Shown here: positions 9,407 to 16,980 of the stretch, piece by piece
Layout: every line of letters begins with the position of its first letter
Numbering within the stretch: position 1 is the first letter of the stretch
NCBI GenBank assembly: GCA_021794075.1
Contig: JAJYRM010000038.1
Span: forward strand, 1-35,516
Direction: 5' to 3'
Length of the DNA stretch: 35,516 nt
From: Bacteroidota bacterium
GTDB taxonomy: Bacteria; Bacteroidota; Ignavibacteria; Kryptoniales; JAKASW01
The notes under the pieces: model-generated
The model's input: only the letters and a program-made list of their open reading frames with translations
What the model was told of the DNA's origin: nothing
Databases searched by the model: none
Position numbers and translations under genes: made by a program

Positions 9407-9967
9407 ATGAACGACGAAAACTTGAATTTCGGACCCTTGAGATCGCTTGTCGGAACTTGGGAAGGCGTGACCGGCGACGACACCGCGCCGTCGGATGATC
9501 GCGGAACAGAAAACAACAAGTTCAGAGAACTGATGATTGTCGAACCGATGGGGCTCACCGAGAATCATGAGCAAGCCCTCTACGGCCTTCGGTACAAGAT
9601 GCAGGCCTGGCGAATCGGCGAGTCCGATCCCTTCCACGATGAGACCGGCTACTGGCTCTGGGATCCGAAGGCGAAACTGGTCATGAAGTGTGTTACGATT
9701 CCAAGAGGTGTGGCTTTGATCGCTGGAGGTCAAGCGGAGCCTGACGCGCAACATTTCAAACTTACCGCTAGGCTGGGCGAGTCCGATTTCGGAATCTGTT
9801 CCAATCCTTTTCTCGACAGGGAATTCAGGACGGTCAGATTCGATTTTGAAATGACATTCAATGCCGATGGGAGTTTCACCTACGACGAAGTGACGGCAAT
9901 TCAGATCAAAGGGCAGGATAGACTCTTCGAACACAGGGACAAGAACACGCTCAAGCGCGTCAAATAG
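9407..9967 (+). CDS. Heme-binding-like beta-barrel (FABP/nitrobindin-like) protein
   Basis: The 186-residue cytosolic product has the LVGTWEG motif (residues 13-19) and alternating beta-strand pattern of the lipocalin/FABP-like haem-binding barrel superfamily. The motif FRELMIVEPMG and the C-terminal segment DRLFEHRDKNTLKRV fit that fold, with His177 a possible axial ligand near the C-terminus as in nitrobindins. That residue assignment is inference. The start at 9407 has AAAGGA just upstream; the frame extends to a TTG at 9350 but the extra residues do not fit the fold. A more canonical nitrobindin-like gene lies at 13328, so the window holds two barrels of this type. Whether this one binds haem is uncertain. 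Confidence 0.75.
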   Translation: MNDENLNFGPLRSLVGTWEGVTGDDTAPSDDRGTENNKFRELMIVEPMGLTENHEQALYGLRYKMQAWRIGESDPFHDETGYWLWDPKAKLVMKCVTIPRGVALIAGGQAEPDAQHFKLTARLGESDFGICSNPFLDREFRTVRFDFEMTFNADGSFTYDEVTAIQIKGQDRLFEHRDKNTLKRVK

Positions 9968-10114
9968 GGCGCAATCCGCGAATTTTCCGGAGCAGCTTCA
10001 GAGTCTCGGAACCGCCAAGGGTTAAATAATTCTTCGCGATCAGTTGAGAATCGTCTTCAGGCGAAGCGCGACCGCGAGGAACAAGCGCGAAATTCTTTTC
10101 GTTCTAAAGATGCT

Positions 10115-10909
10115 ATGAGAACGATGCTTGTGTTGTTTGTTGTTTCAACCGCCACCGCGCTAAATTCGTGCAGTCAACCTCCACCCACTGCTCCGGGATC
10201 TCCTTCTTCCCCGCATTCGAACTCTTCCCCTTCGTTTAGTTTCATTGGATACGGCGTGGCTCTCGATTCCACATACTATAAGGTATGGTCGGACAGCTCG
10301 TGGGAAGAGTTCTATATGGACACCACGATAAACGGAACCCAATACTCCGTGCTGCTGGATAACACGGGTTACGAATATTTTTACGGTCCGAGCGGCTATG
10401 ATGGATTCCTTCCTTACGGCGGGAGCCTCGTAATGTTCGACTCGACGCTCGCTTCGCTCCCCGACACAATGATGGAGGGCAAGACTTACATCATGAAGAC
10501 GACCTTCTCCATCCAGGGCGTCGGTTATGTGCTAACTGACCAGGCCATCCTCCTGGATACTGGGTCGGTCACGGTTTCTTTCGGCACGTTTAACGATTGC
10601 CTGTACCTTCAATCGACTAGCACGCTGTCGGGCGGAGGCCAGTCACAAACACAGACGACGCAATACTGGTACGCGAAAGGTCCATCGGATATTAAACGCA
10701 TATACGAGAATACAGGCGTGACTATATTCATGGCGTACGGCGTGGTTAACGGAATGGGATGGGGCACTTCGATCAGCAAGGAGCTTCCGGGTGCTATTCC
10801 CTTGCGGGAGTCATCGGCCGCACCGGCGATTTCACTCACAAGTACGGCGAATTCGCGGCCAAGCATAATGTCAATTGCTCCTAAAATTATGAAAGGCCTG
10901 ATGAGATGA
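10115..10909 (+). CDS. Exported lipoprotein of unknown function
   Basis: The 264-residue product starts with a lipoprotein signal peptide and lipobox ALNSC (lipid cysteine at residue 19), followed by a Pro/Ser-rich spacer to about residue 45. The remainder is a beta-rich domain with many Tyr, Thr and Gly residues and repeated aromatic patterns (YYKVWSDSSWEEFY, TTQYWYAKGPSDIKRIYE), as in outer-membrane-associated lipoproteins. I recognise no family. Its stop codon overlaps the start of the next gene (ATGA at 10906-10909), so the two are probably translated together. That ties an envelope lipoprotein to a cytosolic diiron protein, which is unexpected. Confidence 0.75.
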   Translation: MRTMLVLFVVSTATALNSCSQPPPTAPGSPSSPHSNSSPSFSFIGYGVALDSTYYKVWSDSSWEEFYMDTTINGTQYSVLLDNTGYEYFYGPSGYDGFLPYGGSLVMFDSTLASLPDTMMEGKTYIMKTTFSIQGVGYVLTDQAILLDTGSVTVSFGTFNDCLYLQSTSTLSGGGQSQTQTTQYWYAKGPSDIKRIYENTGVTIFMAYGVVNGMGWGTSISKELPGAIPLRESSAAPAISLTSTANSRPSIMSIAPKIMKGLMR

Positions 10910-11631
10910 CCGGCATAACTGAGATAGCGCCCGACGTATTCAGGATCTCGACATTCATTCGGGAAAACAACATACAGATGAACCAGTTTCTCGTAAGAGA
11001 TGACGAGCCGCTTCTATGGCACACCGGGCAGAGATATCTTTTCGAAGAAGTGAGGGAGGCGACAGCTAGTCTCATCGATATCGGGACTCTGAAGTGGATC
11101 GGCTTCAGCCATTTCGAGCCGGACGAATGCGGATCGCTCAACGAATGGTTCCAAACGGCTCCGTTGGCGGAAGCGTTTTGCAGTGTTGTGGGTGCGAGAG
11201 TGAACATGACTGACTTCGCCTCGCGGAAGGCAAGTGGATTGCAGCATGGCGAGACCATATCGACGGGGAGATACAGTTTCCGATTTCTGTCCACTCCTCA
11301 CCTTCCTCACGGATGGGACGCGGGGCTCCTCTTCGAGGAGACGAACAAGACGCTCTTCTGCTCCGATGTGCTTCACCAGAACGGCAATCTTGCCGCGCTG
11401 ACATCCTCCGACGTGATCGGTGGCGCACGAGAAAATCTGAAGTTGACGCAGTCGGGTCCGATGAAGAACTATCTCCCATACACATCGAACACCGAGAGTC
11501 AGATTGATATGCTGGCGGGACTGAAACCGAAAACGCTCGCGATCATGCACGGATCGAGTTATAACGGCGACGGCGCGAGGGTTCTTAAGGAGTTTGCCGA
11601 AGTCATGAAAGAAGAGCTAACCGTGAGATAG
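10906..11631 (+). CDS. Stand-alone oxygen-binding diiron (ODP) metallo-beta-lactamase-fold protein
   Basis: The 241-residue protein resembles the diiron metallo-beta-lactamase domain of flavodiiron proteins, but without a flavodoxin or rubredoxin domain. Metal-ligand motifs are visible in order: HFEPDE (His69, Glu71, Asp73), TPHLPHGWDAG (His131, His134), CSDVLHQ (Asp153) and IMHGSS (His214). The classical motif is HxExDH; here the last position is Glu74 instead of His, with Cys75 next to it. By family knowledge, ODP proteins bind or reduce O2 or NO, or act as oxygen-sensing modules. Without a flavin domain it would need an outside electron donor or act as a sensor. It overlaps the lipoprotein gene by 4 bases. 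Confidence 0.85.
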   Translation: MTGITEIAPDVFRISTFIRENNIQMNQFLVRDDEPLLWHTGQRYLFEEVREATASLIDIGTLKWIGFSHFEPDECGSLNEWFQTAPLAEAFCSVVGARVNMTDFASRKASGLQHGETISTGRYSFRFLSTPHLPHGWDAGLLFEETNKTLFCSDVLHQNGNLAALTSSDVIGGARENLKLTQSGPMKNYLPYTSNTESQIDMLAGLKPKTLAIMHGSSYNGDGARVLKEFAEVMKEELTVR

Positions 11632-11880
11632 TTCGCGGGGCGCGTTGACCCGTTGAGCATGGGCGGTCGGGCAGGTAATCGGAAGACTCTTTACATCACA
11701 TCTGAGCCTTACTTCGCTATGAAGACCGGGGCCTACTTTCAGGCTTCGTTTGGCACGCGATTCTGAAAGTCTAACGACATAATAGGACGAAAAATTTGAA
11801 TTCTTTTGACAACGCCTCCCCCGATTTCAGGTAGATTGGCAGCGATGCGTATGTTAATTTAAATGAAAGAGAGTCAGGGC

Positions 11881-12285
11881 ATGAAGGGCACAATTTTGAT
11901 GGCGATGTTTGCCGCCATCGCGTTTGTATCTTGTGACCAGGATCCGGGGAGCACTGTCGTCGGCTCGGCAACAGACACGCAAATAAACGGCGTGTCGTTC
12001 GCAGTCGATACAACCGATGTGGACGCCGGAGGATCCTGGCAGCTCGTTGCTCGCGGCATGGTAAAGACAACTGTCAACATATCTGCTCCGTGGTACATCG
12101 AATGTCAATTCTATGCCGACAGCACCATGACTGTAAAACTTGGAGGCAACGATACGCAACTTTCTTTTCCTCTTTCGCCGGGACAATCGACATATGGGAC
12201 GATCTATTTCTATACTTCATCGGTCGATGTCAGGCAATTCACTGATTTTCGAATCGGTAATCTGAGGGCCATATACAAGAACTGA
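11881..12285 (+). CDS. Small lipoprotein, first of a tandem pair (FxLYD-like)
   Basis: The 134-residue lipoprotein has the lipobox FVSC (Cys18). Its mature domain carries VARGMVK, SAPWYIECQFYADS and FPLSPGQST, a pattern like the small FxLYD beta-sandwich found in exported proteins. An ATG at 11863 in the same frame is an alternative start, but AGAGAG lies 10 bases before 11881 and that start gives the cleaner signal peptide. The next gene encodes a clear paralogue ending in the same YKN. Role unknown; the protein should be membrane-anchored and periplasmic or surface-exposed. Confidence 0.72.
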   Translation: MKGTILMAMFAAIAFVSCDQDPGSTVVGSATDTQINGVSFAVDTTDVDAGGSWQLVARGMVKTTVNISAPWYIECQFYADSTMTVKLGGNDTQLSFPLSPGQSTYGTIYFYTSSVDVRQFTDFRIGNLRAIYKN

Positions 12286-12389
12286 AGTTTCGGAAAAGAA
12301 TCCTGCTGGTGACGAGAAGGGGCGGGAACACACCAAGTGAATGACGCTGTAAGGTGGCGGAAGAAGCTTATCCGGTGGGAAAACGGCAA

Positions 12390-12797
12390 ATGAGGGTTAA
12401 GACTTTTTTGCCGGCCATTTGTTCGACGATCCTTGTATCATGCGAGGTCACTACGCACGATGGTCCGGTAGGGCCGCCGGCTGGCAACGGGATCGACAAC
12501 GTATCGTTCGTTGTCGACACCACTTATTTGCTCGCCAGTCCCGCAATGCTCGTCGCCAAGGGCGTCGTAAAGAACACGGGAACTGGAAATATCAACTCCC
12601 CATGGTATGTTGATTGTTATTTCTACACGGACTCAACGACGTCTGTGACGCTCGGTAGTAACGACGAAAAGATCGGCGTGCCGCTCTCACCTGGGCAGTC
12701 TGCATTCTGGATGATCACCCTTTCGAGCCCTAACGTAGACGCGCGTCGCTTCCCCAACTTCGCGGTTAGTAATTTCGGAGCGCTGTACAAGAATTGA
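12390..12797 (+). CDS. Small lipoprotein, second of a tandem pair (FxLYD-like)
   Basis: The 135-residue product has a lipoprotein signal with lipobox LVSC (Cys18). It aligns along its full mature length with the preceding gene: VSFVVDTT/VSFAVDTT, PWYVDCYFYTDSTTSV/PWYIECQFYADSTMTV, PLSPGQSAF/PLSPGQSTY, and identical YKN ends. The frame is open back to a GTG at 12354, but that would put 12 polar residues before the signal peptide, so the ATG at 12390 is preferred. The pair arose by tandem duplication and has diverged considerably. Confidence 0.72.
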   Translation: MRVKTFLPAICSTILVSCEVTTHDGPVGPPAGNGIDNVSFVVDTTYLLASPAMLVAKGVVKNTGTGNINSPWYVDCYFYTDSTTSVTLGSNDEKIGVPLSPGQSAFWMITLSSPNVDARRFPNFAVSNFGALYKN

Positions 12798-12825
12798 ATC
12801 GTACGAAAATAAGTGGTGATATGGC

Positions 12826-13299
12826 ATGGAGATGAAACAGTATTTGCTGGATACATTCATGTATAACGATCACGCCAATAAGATGGTCCTGGTTAAGATG
12901 CGCGAGATGCGAGATCCCGCGGAAGCGATAAGATTGTTCAGCCATCTCATCAATTCACAGTACAAGTGGATGGCGAGGATAGTGCGAGATCCAAACGCGC
13001 CAGCGATGGACTGGTGGGAGCCTCTTTACGCGTCAGGTGATCTTGAAGAAAAGTGGAACGACAGCCTTCGGATCTGGACCGCGTATATCGGAGAAAGGAG
13101 CGAGGAGCAAATGTACGAAGAAAAACAATTCGTCGGCTTCGATGGCGGTGAGTGGACAGCTCCGCTCAAAGATATCGCGCTGCAACTGAATTATCATTCC
13201 ATCCATCATAGAGCTCAGATCCAATCTCTTATCAGGGCAGAGGGAATCGAGCCGGATTTTGTAGACTACATTGGTACTGTTTACAGAAAACTTTCATGA
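12826..13299 (+). CDS. DinB-like metal-binding four-helix protein
   Basis: The 157-residue cytosolic protein fits the DinB/YfiT-like fold, a four-helix bundle holding a divalent metal with three histidines. Candidate ligands are His40 (LFSHLINSQYKW) and His124 with His128 (NYHSIHHRAQ), the HxxxH pair of the family. Family members include thiol transferases using bacillithiol or mycothiol and many proteins of unknown role; the substrate cannot be read here. The gene starts 29 bases after the lipoprotein pair and is followed 29 bases later by a nitrobindin-like gene, suggesting cotranscription. A second ATG at 12832 is an alternative start. Confidence 0.8.
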   Translation: MEMKQYLLDTFMYNDHANKMVLVKMREMRDPAEAIRLFSHLINSQYKWMARIVRDPNAPAMDWWEPLYASGDLEEKWNDSLRIWTAYIGERSEEQMYEEKQFVGFDGGEWTAPLKDIALQLNYHSIHHRAQIQSLIRAEGIEPDFVDYIGTVYRKLS

Positions 13300-13327
13300 A
13301 GGATCCACTAACTCTGGGAGCATATAA

Positions 13328-13816
13328 ATGTCTGTTACTATATCAGATTTCGGCTTCATAATAGGTAAGTGGGAAGGAACGGGAATCGCCGAGTATCCGA
13401 CGATAAGACCCGTCGATTATGATGAGGGCCTTGTCTTCACTAGGAACGACAAGGACCATGTGATCCACTACGAGCAGCGAACATGGATAAAGTCTTCCGG
13501 GGAAGATAACGGCCAGCCGGTGTTCTGGGAATCCGGGTTCCTGATCGATAAGGGAGACGGTGTATTCGAGCTTGTGAACTCTCAGAAGAGCGGTCGGATG
13601 GAATTGCTCAGGGGCCAGGCAAAAATGTCGGATGGAAATGGAATCGAGCTGTTGCTATCGAGCGTGATTATTTCAAACGATCCCCGAACGGTAAAATCCG
13701 GCCGCAAGTTTCGATTCCTCGAGAATGTCATCGACTACGAGTTGCAGATGGCCACTTCAGAGAACCCGGGTTACGACAGACATTTGAGAGCGCGACTCAG
13801 GAGACCGGGGCCGTAA
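13328..13816 (+). CDS. Nitrobindin-like haem-binding protein (THAP4-type)
   Basis: The 162-residue product has the nitrobindin fold signatures: FIIGKWEGTGIAEYPTI near the N-terminus and HYEQRTW in the second strand pair. The C-terminal DRHLRARL contains His152, the expected proximal haem ligand. By family knowledge, nitrobindins bind ferric haem in an open beta barrel and can bind NO or isomerise peroxynitrite. It is cytosolic with no signal peptide. The ribosome binding site (GGGAG, about 9 bases upstream) supports the start. It follows the DinB-like gene closely and may share its transcript. Length is normal for the family. Confidence 0.85.
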   Translation: MSVTISDFGFIIGKWEGTGIAEYPTIRPVDYDEGLVFTRNDKDHVIHYEQRTWIKSSGEDNGQPVFWESGFLIDKGDGVFELVNSQKSGRMELLRGQAKMSDGNGIELLLSSVIISNDPRTVKSGRKFRFLENVIDYELQMATSENPGYDRHLRARLRRPGP

Positions 13817-13874
13817 GAACGCCCGGTCGTCTGCGCTAGATCATGGAAGGTTCCGAAGGACAATTCGGAGATCA

Positions 13875-13911
13875 ATACGGTAAGGAAAGAATGGTATGCC
13901 TTACTCCGTAT
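13875..13911. terminator. Hairpin between convergent genes
   Basis: ATACGGTAAGG (13875-13885) pairs with CCTTACTCCGTAT (13899-13911) with a 2-base bulge and a 13-base loop. It lies between the ends of two convergent genes and could serve both as a terminator, though there is no strong T tract on either side. Confidence 0.4.
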
Positions 13912-13970
13912 GCGGACTCTACCGGGAAATAATTTAAGGCCATATCCGCGCTGATAGCCGGTCCGCTTCT

Positions 13971-14819
13971 TTACTTCTTCCTCAGAGAGATTACTTCTTT
14001 CAGCGTGTATATGAAAGCCGGGATCGCGATCACGATCATGAACAATCCGATCAGCACGTATCCTTCATCGACGGGGAGATGGCGGTCCAAACCAAGAAAT
14101 GTCACTACTCCAAAAGCTGCGAAGAGGATTCCGCCGAAGAACAGAGTCCTCCCTCCGGTCTGTGCTCCTATCTGCTTAACTTCCTGCTCACTCAAGAGGT
14201 GAGTCCACTTCATCGATGCCCCGAAAAGATATCCTACTATTATCAGCATGAGAGTCGTACCTACGCCGAAAGCGAGTCCGGGAACGAAACCGAACCACGG
14301 GCTACGCATCGCGGGCGCGGCAACCGTGTTCACGAAGAGCGAGAATCCTCCGAATCCGAAGCCGGCGATGAAGCCGTGGATGATAGTCCACTTCGCGGGC
14401 AAGGGGCCTGAGCCTGGTACGGCGGATTCCTTGTGGTGTTTTGAGAGAACGGACATGGATGTCCCCATGTCGCGGGCCTTGTCGTGGTGATGACCGAAGA
14501 TATGCAAATGGGGATAGCGATTTTTTCCTACCACAATGAAGCCTGCGGCGGACATCGCAATCCCGACTATCACATAAACGATGCCGTTTATGGTTGGCGA
14601 GAGGAGGAACGGCGCGAGCGCGAGATACGCGGCTTCGGCGAGGAGCATCCTCTGCAACGTGAAAGCCGCAGAAAAGTAAAGTCCAGCTTTCATTCCTTCC
14701 CTTCCGCTCGCTCCGCCAATCGCATAACTGAAAGTGATCGGCCAAGTGTGTTCGTCCGGAAGGATTCCGTGAAGAAGGCCGAAAAGGAGAGAATATATCA
14801 CGGCTGTTAAAGGAGTCAT
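13971..14819 (-). CDS. Polytopic membrane protein with NicO-like metal motif
   Basis: The 282-residue inner-membrane protein has about six to seven hydrophobic segments. The first (residues 5-20) leads into LLHGILPDEHTW, where His17, Asp22 and His24 resemble the HX4DH signature of nickel/cobalt transporters (NicO/RcnA/NiCoT), with one extra residue between Asp and His. A cytosolic loop (about 102-115) is histidine-rich (HLHIFGHHHD), as in metal exporters. A second conserved region, IIHGFIAGFGFGGF, also carries His in a membrane segment. Metal transport, probably Ni or Co, is a reasonable inference, but a TauE/SafE-like exporter is possible. It starts 52 bases after the DsrE-like gene on the same strand. 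Confidence 0.65.
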   Translation of the reverse strand: MTPLTAVIYSLLFGLLHGILPDEHTWPITFSYAIGGASGREGMKAGLYFSAAFTLQRMLLAEAAYLALAPFLLSPTINGIVYVIVGIAMSAAGFIVVGKNRYPHLHIFGHHHDKARDMGTSMSVLSKHHKESAVPGSGPLPAKWTIIHGFIAGFGFGGFSLFVNTVAAPAMRSPWFGFVPGLAFGVGTTLMLIIVGYLFGASMKWTHLLSEQEVKQIGAQTGGRTLFFGGILFAAFGVVTFLGLDRHLPVDEGYVLIGLFMIVIAIPAFIYTLKEVISLRKK

Positions 14820-14871
14820 GCTTCTTTCCTCAAATCATAAAAATACAGCTCTCGGTCAGGTTTCATCATTC

Positions 14872-15222
14872 TTATGGGCGTATGTATGCCCATCCCTCCG
14901 CCTGCTTCCTTGCGAGTTCCCCGACACCGGCGGGAACGATCTCAATTTGATTCACCAGGGCTTCTTTTGTGAGGTGGAGCTGGCGAAGAGAATTTTCACA
15001 CGCGGTGAACCTGACGCCTTTCGCAGCAAGCCGCTCGACCATCGCCCCATGAAGATTGGGTACTTTCAGGAATGCCGTTACCCCTTCTGAGTTTGACACC
15101 AACTCGACTTCCACATTTTCCTGGCCGAGGTCGGTAATGAGATTCTCTATATTGTGCAGGGCAAGATCCGCGCGGCCCTTCGCCCCTTCGTCAAGGTGAA
15201 ACAACACTCTATATTTTGCCAT
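14872..15222 (-). CDS. DsrE/YchN-like sulfur-relay family protein
   Basis: The 116-residue cytosolic protein fits the DsrE-like fold: an N-terminal strand (YRVLFHLDEG), a helix with LALHNIENLI, and a conserved Cys75 in FTACENSLR followed by the typical ending PAGVGELARKQAEGWAYIRP. In DsrE/TusD relatives this cysteine carries persulfide; in many single-gene relatives the role is unknown. AAAGGA lies about 10 bases before the ATG. It is the first gene of a likely two-gene minus-strand operon with the NicO-like membrane protein, suggesting a link between metal or sulfur handling and transport. Confidence 0.82.
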   Translation of the reverse strand: MAKYRVLFHLDEGAKGRADLALHNIENLITDLGQENVEVELVSNSEGVTAFLKVPNLHGAMVERLAAKGVRFTACENSLRQLHLTKEALVNQIEIVPAGVGELARKQAEGWAYIRP

Positions 15223-15264
15223 TTCTTTATTCCTTTAGTAATCGTATTCATGGAAAAAGCCTGC

Positions 15265-15299
15265 TCTCCCCCGGCGCAAGCCCGGCTTACGCGAGGAGA
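15265..15299. other. Interrupted hairpin upstream of the DsrE-like gene
   Basis: GCGCAAGC (15274-15281) pairs with GCTTACGC (15285-15292) with one mismatch, and TCTCC (15265-15269) pairs with GGAGA (15295-15299) outside it. It would lie in the leader of the minus-strand DsrE transcript. The function, if any, is unknown. Confidence 0.25.
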
Positions 15300-15425
15300 A
15301 AATAACTTGCTCAGGCATCTGGCGGGGAGGCGTCCGTCGGTTTGTCGGGTGTCCTTGAAGTAATTACCGGTGGCATCCAGATATACGGGGAGCATCATGC
15401 TTTATATGATATGATGCGTTTGCTA

Positions 15426-15453
15426 GGGCGCGGATTCATTCATACCTGCGCCC
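15426..15453 (-). terminator. Possible terminator hairpin after the desaturase gene
   Basis: GGGCGC (15426-15431) and GCGCCC (15448-15453) form a perfect 6-bp GC stem with a 16-base loop, 16 bases past the desaturase stop. No T tract follows, so termination strength is doubtful. Confidence 0.35.
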
Positions 15454-15468
15454 ATCGGATTGATAAGT

Positions 15469-16449
15469 TCAGGCCATCTCAAGTATTCGGCCGAAGATCA
15501 GGTCAAATGTGAAACTCTTGGCGTTAACCCGGGACTCGATGAATTCCGCCACCTTCTGAAGCCGCGCCGGTATAGACATTATCTTTTCTTGGGCTTTCGC
15601 GCCGATCGAATTGAGCTGTGTCAGGAATTCGATGTTCCATGAACTGATCAGCTGTTCCACGATCTTCTGGTAATCTCTCGGTCCGTAAATACCGGAGCGG
15701 CGCACGACATCCGAATAGTCGTTGAAGTTGGCCATAGAAATTCCCGGCATGTCGATGCTCGGCATGACGGTCGCGGCGCACTCCAGGGCGACGTTCGGAT
15801 CACGCGCTATGATTTCTCTGAAGACGTTCAGGTAAAACGCGTAGTGCCTCGCTTCATCCTGGGCGATTTTCTGCGTGATAGTATAGAGAAGCGGCTCCTG
15901 TTCCCCAACGAGTTTTCCGGTGTTGGTGTGTGAGATAAATGTCGCCTTCTCCTGAGCGCTCGTGTAAACAAAAATCTTGTAGGGGTCACCGTTCCACGGA
16001 GGATGGAAGCCGGATTTGATGTAATCGAACTGCAGTCGCTCAAGCGCGGAAAACTTGAGCAATCTGGAGTCCCTTATGTAGTCGCGGAGTACGTTACCGT
16101 GTCTGTCCTCCTCGGCTGTCCAAAGACCGTTCCACTCTTTCCATGTCGGGTCCTCACCGAGTGCGTGGAAGATGAGCCTGTGGAAATGAGGAAGTCCTTC
16201 CTCAGTAAGTATGTTCAGCGAAATGGCTACTCGTGCGACGTCGCTGATGCCTTCGGCGCGCTTGCGAAGCTCGCAGATCTGCTTATCGTCGCCGCTTCCC
16301 TGATCTGCGGGGAGAAATTCGGACGGATACCAGAGCTCGCGTTTCGATACATGGCGTGCGATTAGCCCCTGCACTGTACCCTCAAGGTCGCGCAGCACCT
16401 CATACTTTTTCTGAATCACCTTATCTTGCGGTTCGTGCGTTCTCTGCAT
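15469..16449 (-). CDS. Acyl-ACP desaturase (soluble diiron, plant stearoyl-ACP type)
   Basis: The 326-residue soluble protein matches the acyl-[acyl-carrier-protein] desaturase family, which uses O2 and reduced ferredoxin to put a cis double bond into fatty acyl chains on ACP. The ferritin-like diiron ligands are visible: LTEEGLP (residues 81-87), EEDRH (Glu113 or Glu114 and His117), TSAQEKATFISH (Glu167) and DEARH (Glu199, His202). These line up with the known ligands of the castor enzyme. Length is close to that of mature family members. A promoter-like site and a 22-bp palindrome precede the gene. It implies oxygen-dependent unsaturated fatty acid synthesis. Confidence 0.92.
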   Translation of the reverse strand: MQRTHEPQDKVIQKKYEVLRDLEGTVQGLIARHVSKRELWYPSEFLPADQGSGDDKQICELRKRAEGISDVARVAISLNILTEEGLPHFHRLIFHALGEDPTWKEWNGLWTAEEDRHGNVLRDYIRDSRLLKFSALERLQFDYIKSGFHPPWNGDPYKIFVYTSAQEKATFISHTNTGKLVGEQEPLLYTITQKIAQDEARHYAFYLNVFREIIARDPNVALECAATVMPSIDMPGISMANFNDYSDVVRRSGIYGPRDYQKIVEQLISSWNIEFLTQLNSIGAKAQEKIMSIPARLQKVAEFIESRVNAKSFTFDLIFGRILEMA

Positions 16450-16527
16450 CGTTCACTTTTCTTGAATTATGGGAAATATCAGCCGAAAGGGGCTTTCTGG
16501 GCAACCTCAGCAACTCGTTTACTCGAT

Positions 16528-16556
16528 ATAATATGACAGTTGAAAAGCATAAACAA
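16528..16556 (-). promoter_or_regulatory. Putative promoter of the desaturase gene
   Basis: On the minus strand TTGTTT (16556-16551) and TATTAT (16533-16528) are separated by 17 bases. The -10 matches the sigma-70 consensus at five of six positions, the -35 at three. The start codon is about 80 bases downstream. Confidence 0.4.
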
Positions 16557-16581
16557 GGAGGGTTCATGCCGGCGAGATTCG

Positions 16582-16603
16582 GCCGCCGGATATATCCGGC
16601 GGC
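16582..16603. promoter_or_regulatory. Perfect 22-bp palindrome, candidate operator
   Basis: The half-site GCCGCCGGATA is followed immediately by its exact reverse complement. It lies 26 bases upstream of the putative -35 of the desaturase gene and past the end of the winged-helix gene. A perfect uninterrupted dyad of this length fits a dimeric regulator site. It could alternatively act as a hairpin for the upstream operon, though no T tract follows on the minus strand. Confidence 0.45.
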
Positions 16604-16729
16604 GAACCGCATTCGAAGCTGATTAGCTTTTTGGCCCGGCTCACTCCTTTCGTTTTTAGTTAACCTATCCCCTCAGAGGCTTGGTTCAAACATGTGCCAA
16701 TTGAAGCGAGACTGACCTCTCGTCTGAAT

Positions 16730-16978
16730 TTAAGCTCCCGTTGGAGAATCGCTCCTCGCCTTTTTCAGCCTCGCGGAACCATCTTCAGTGAGATAGTAAA
16801 GAACGTCCTTTTCCACGGCGAGCCCAGCATTGATGAGGTCTCTCGCGGTAGCTCTGACGAGGTACAGCGGAATGCCGCTGACACCGGCGACCTCTTCCAG
16901 CGAATGATGGTCTTCTATAACCGTCATCAGACTCAAGGCTGCTTCAGTCAGCGTTCCGTCCGGATTGATGCAAGCCAT
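16730..16978 (-). CDS. Small winged-helix-like protein cotranscribed with peroxiredoxin
   Basis: The 82-residue product has the layout of a small winged helix: helix (TEAALSLMTVIEDH), a probable helix-turn-helix (SLEEVAGVSGIPLYLVRATARDLINAGL) and a beta wing (EKDVLYYLTEDGSARLKK). It looks like a MarR/ArsR/Rrf2-sized DNA-binding domain without an obvious ligand site; its single Cys is near the N-terminus (Met-Ala-Cys). The start ATG lies two bases after the stop of the peroxiredoxin gene, with AAGAAGG inside the end of that gene, so the two are almost surely translationally coupled. A role as local regulator of the peroxiredoxin is plausible but inferred. The frame also extends upstream to 17008. 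Confidence 0.72.
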   Translation of the reverse strand: MACINPDGTLTEAALSLMTVIEDHHSLEEVAGVSGIPLYLVRATARDLINAGLAVEKDVLYYLTEDGSARLKKARSDSPTGA

Positions 16979-16980
16979 TT

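Noticed and set aside
11805-11840. TTGACA promoter before the tandem lipoproteins
   Set aside because: TTGACA is present, but the nearest -10-like text (TAGATT) is 20 bases away, beyond the usual spacer, so I do not list it.
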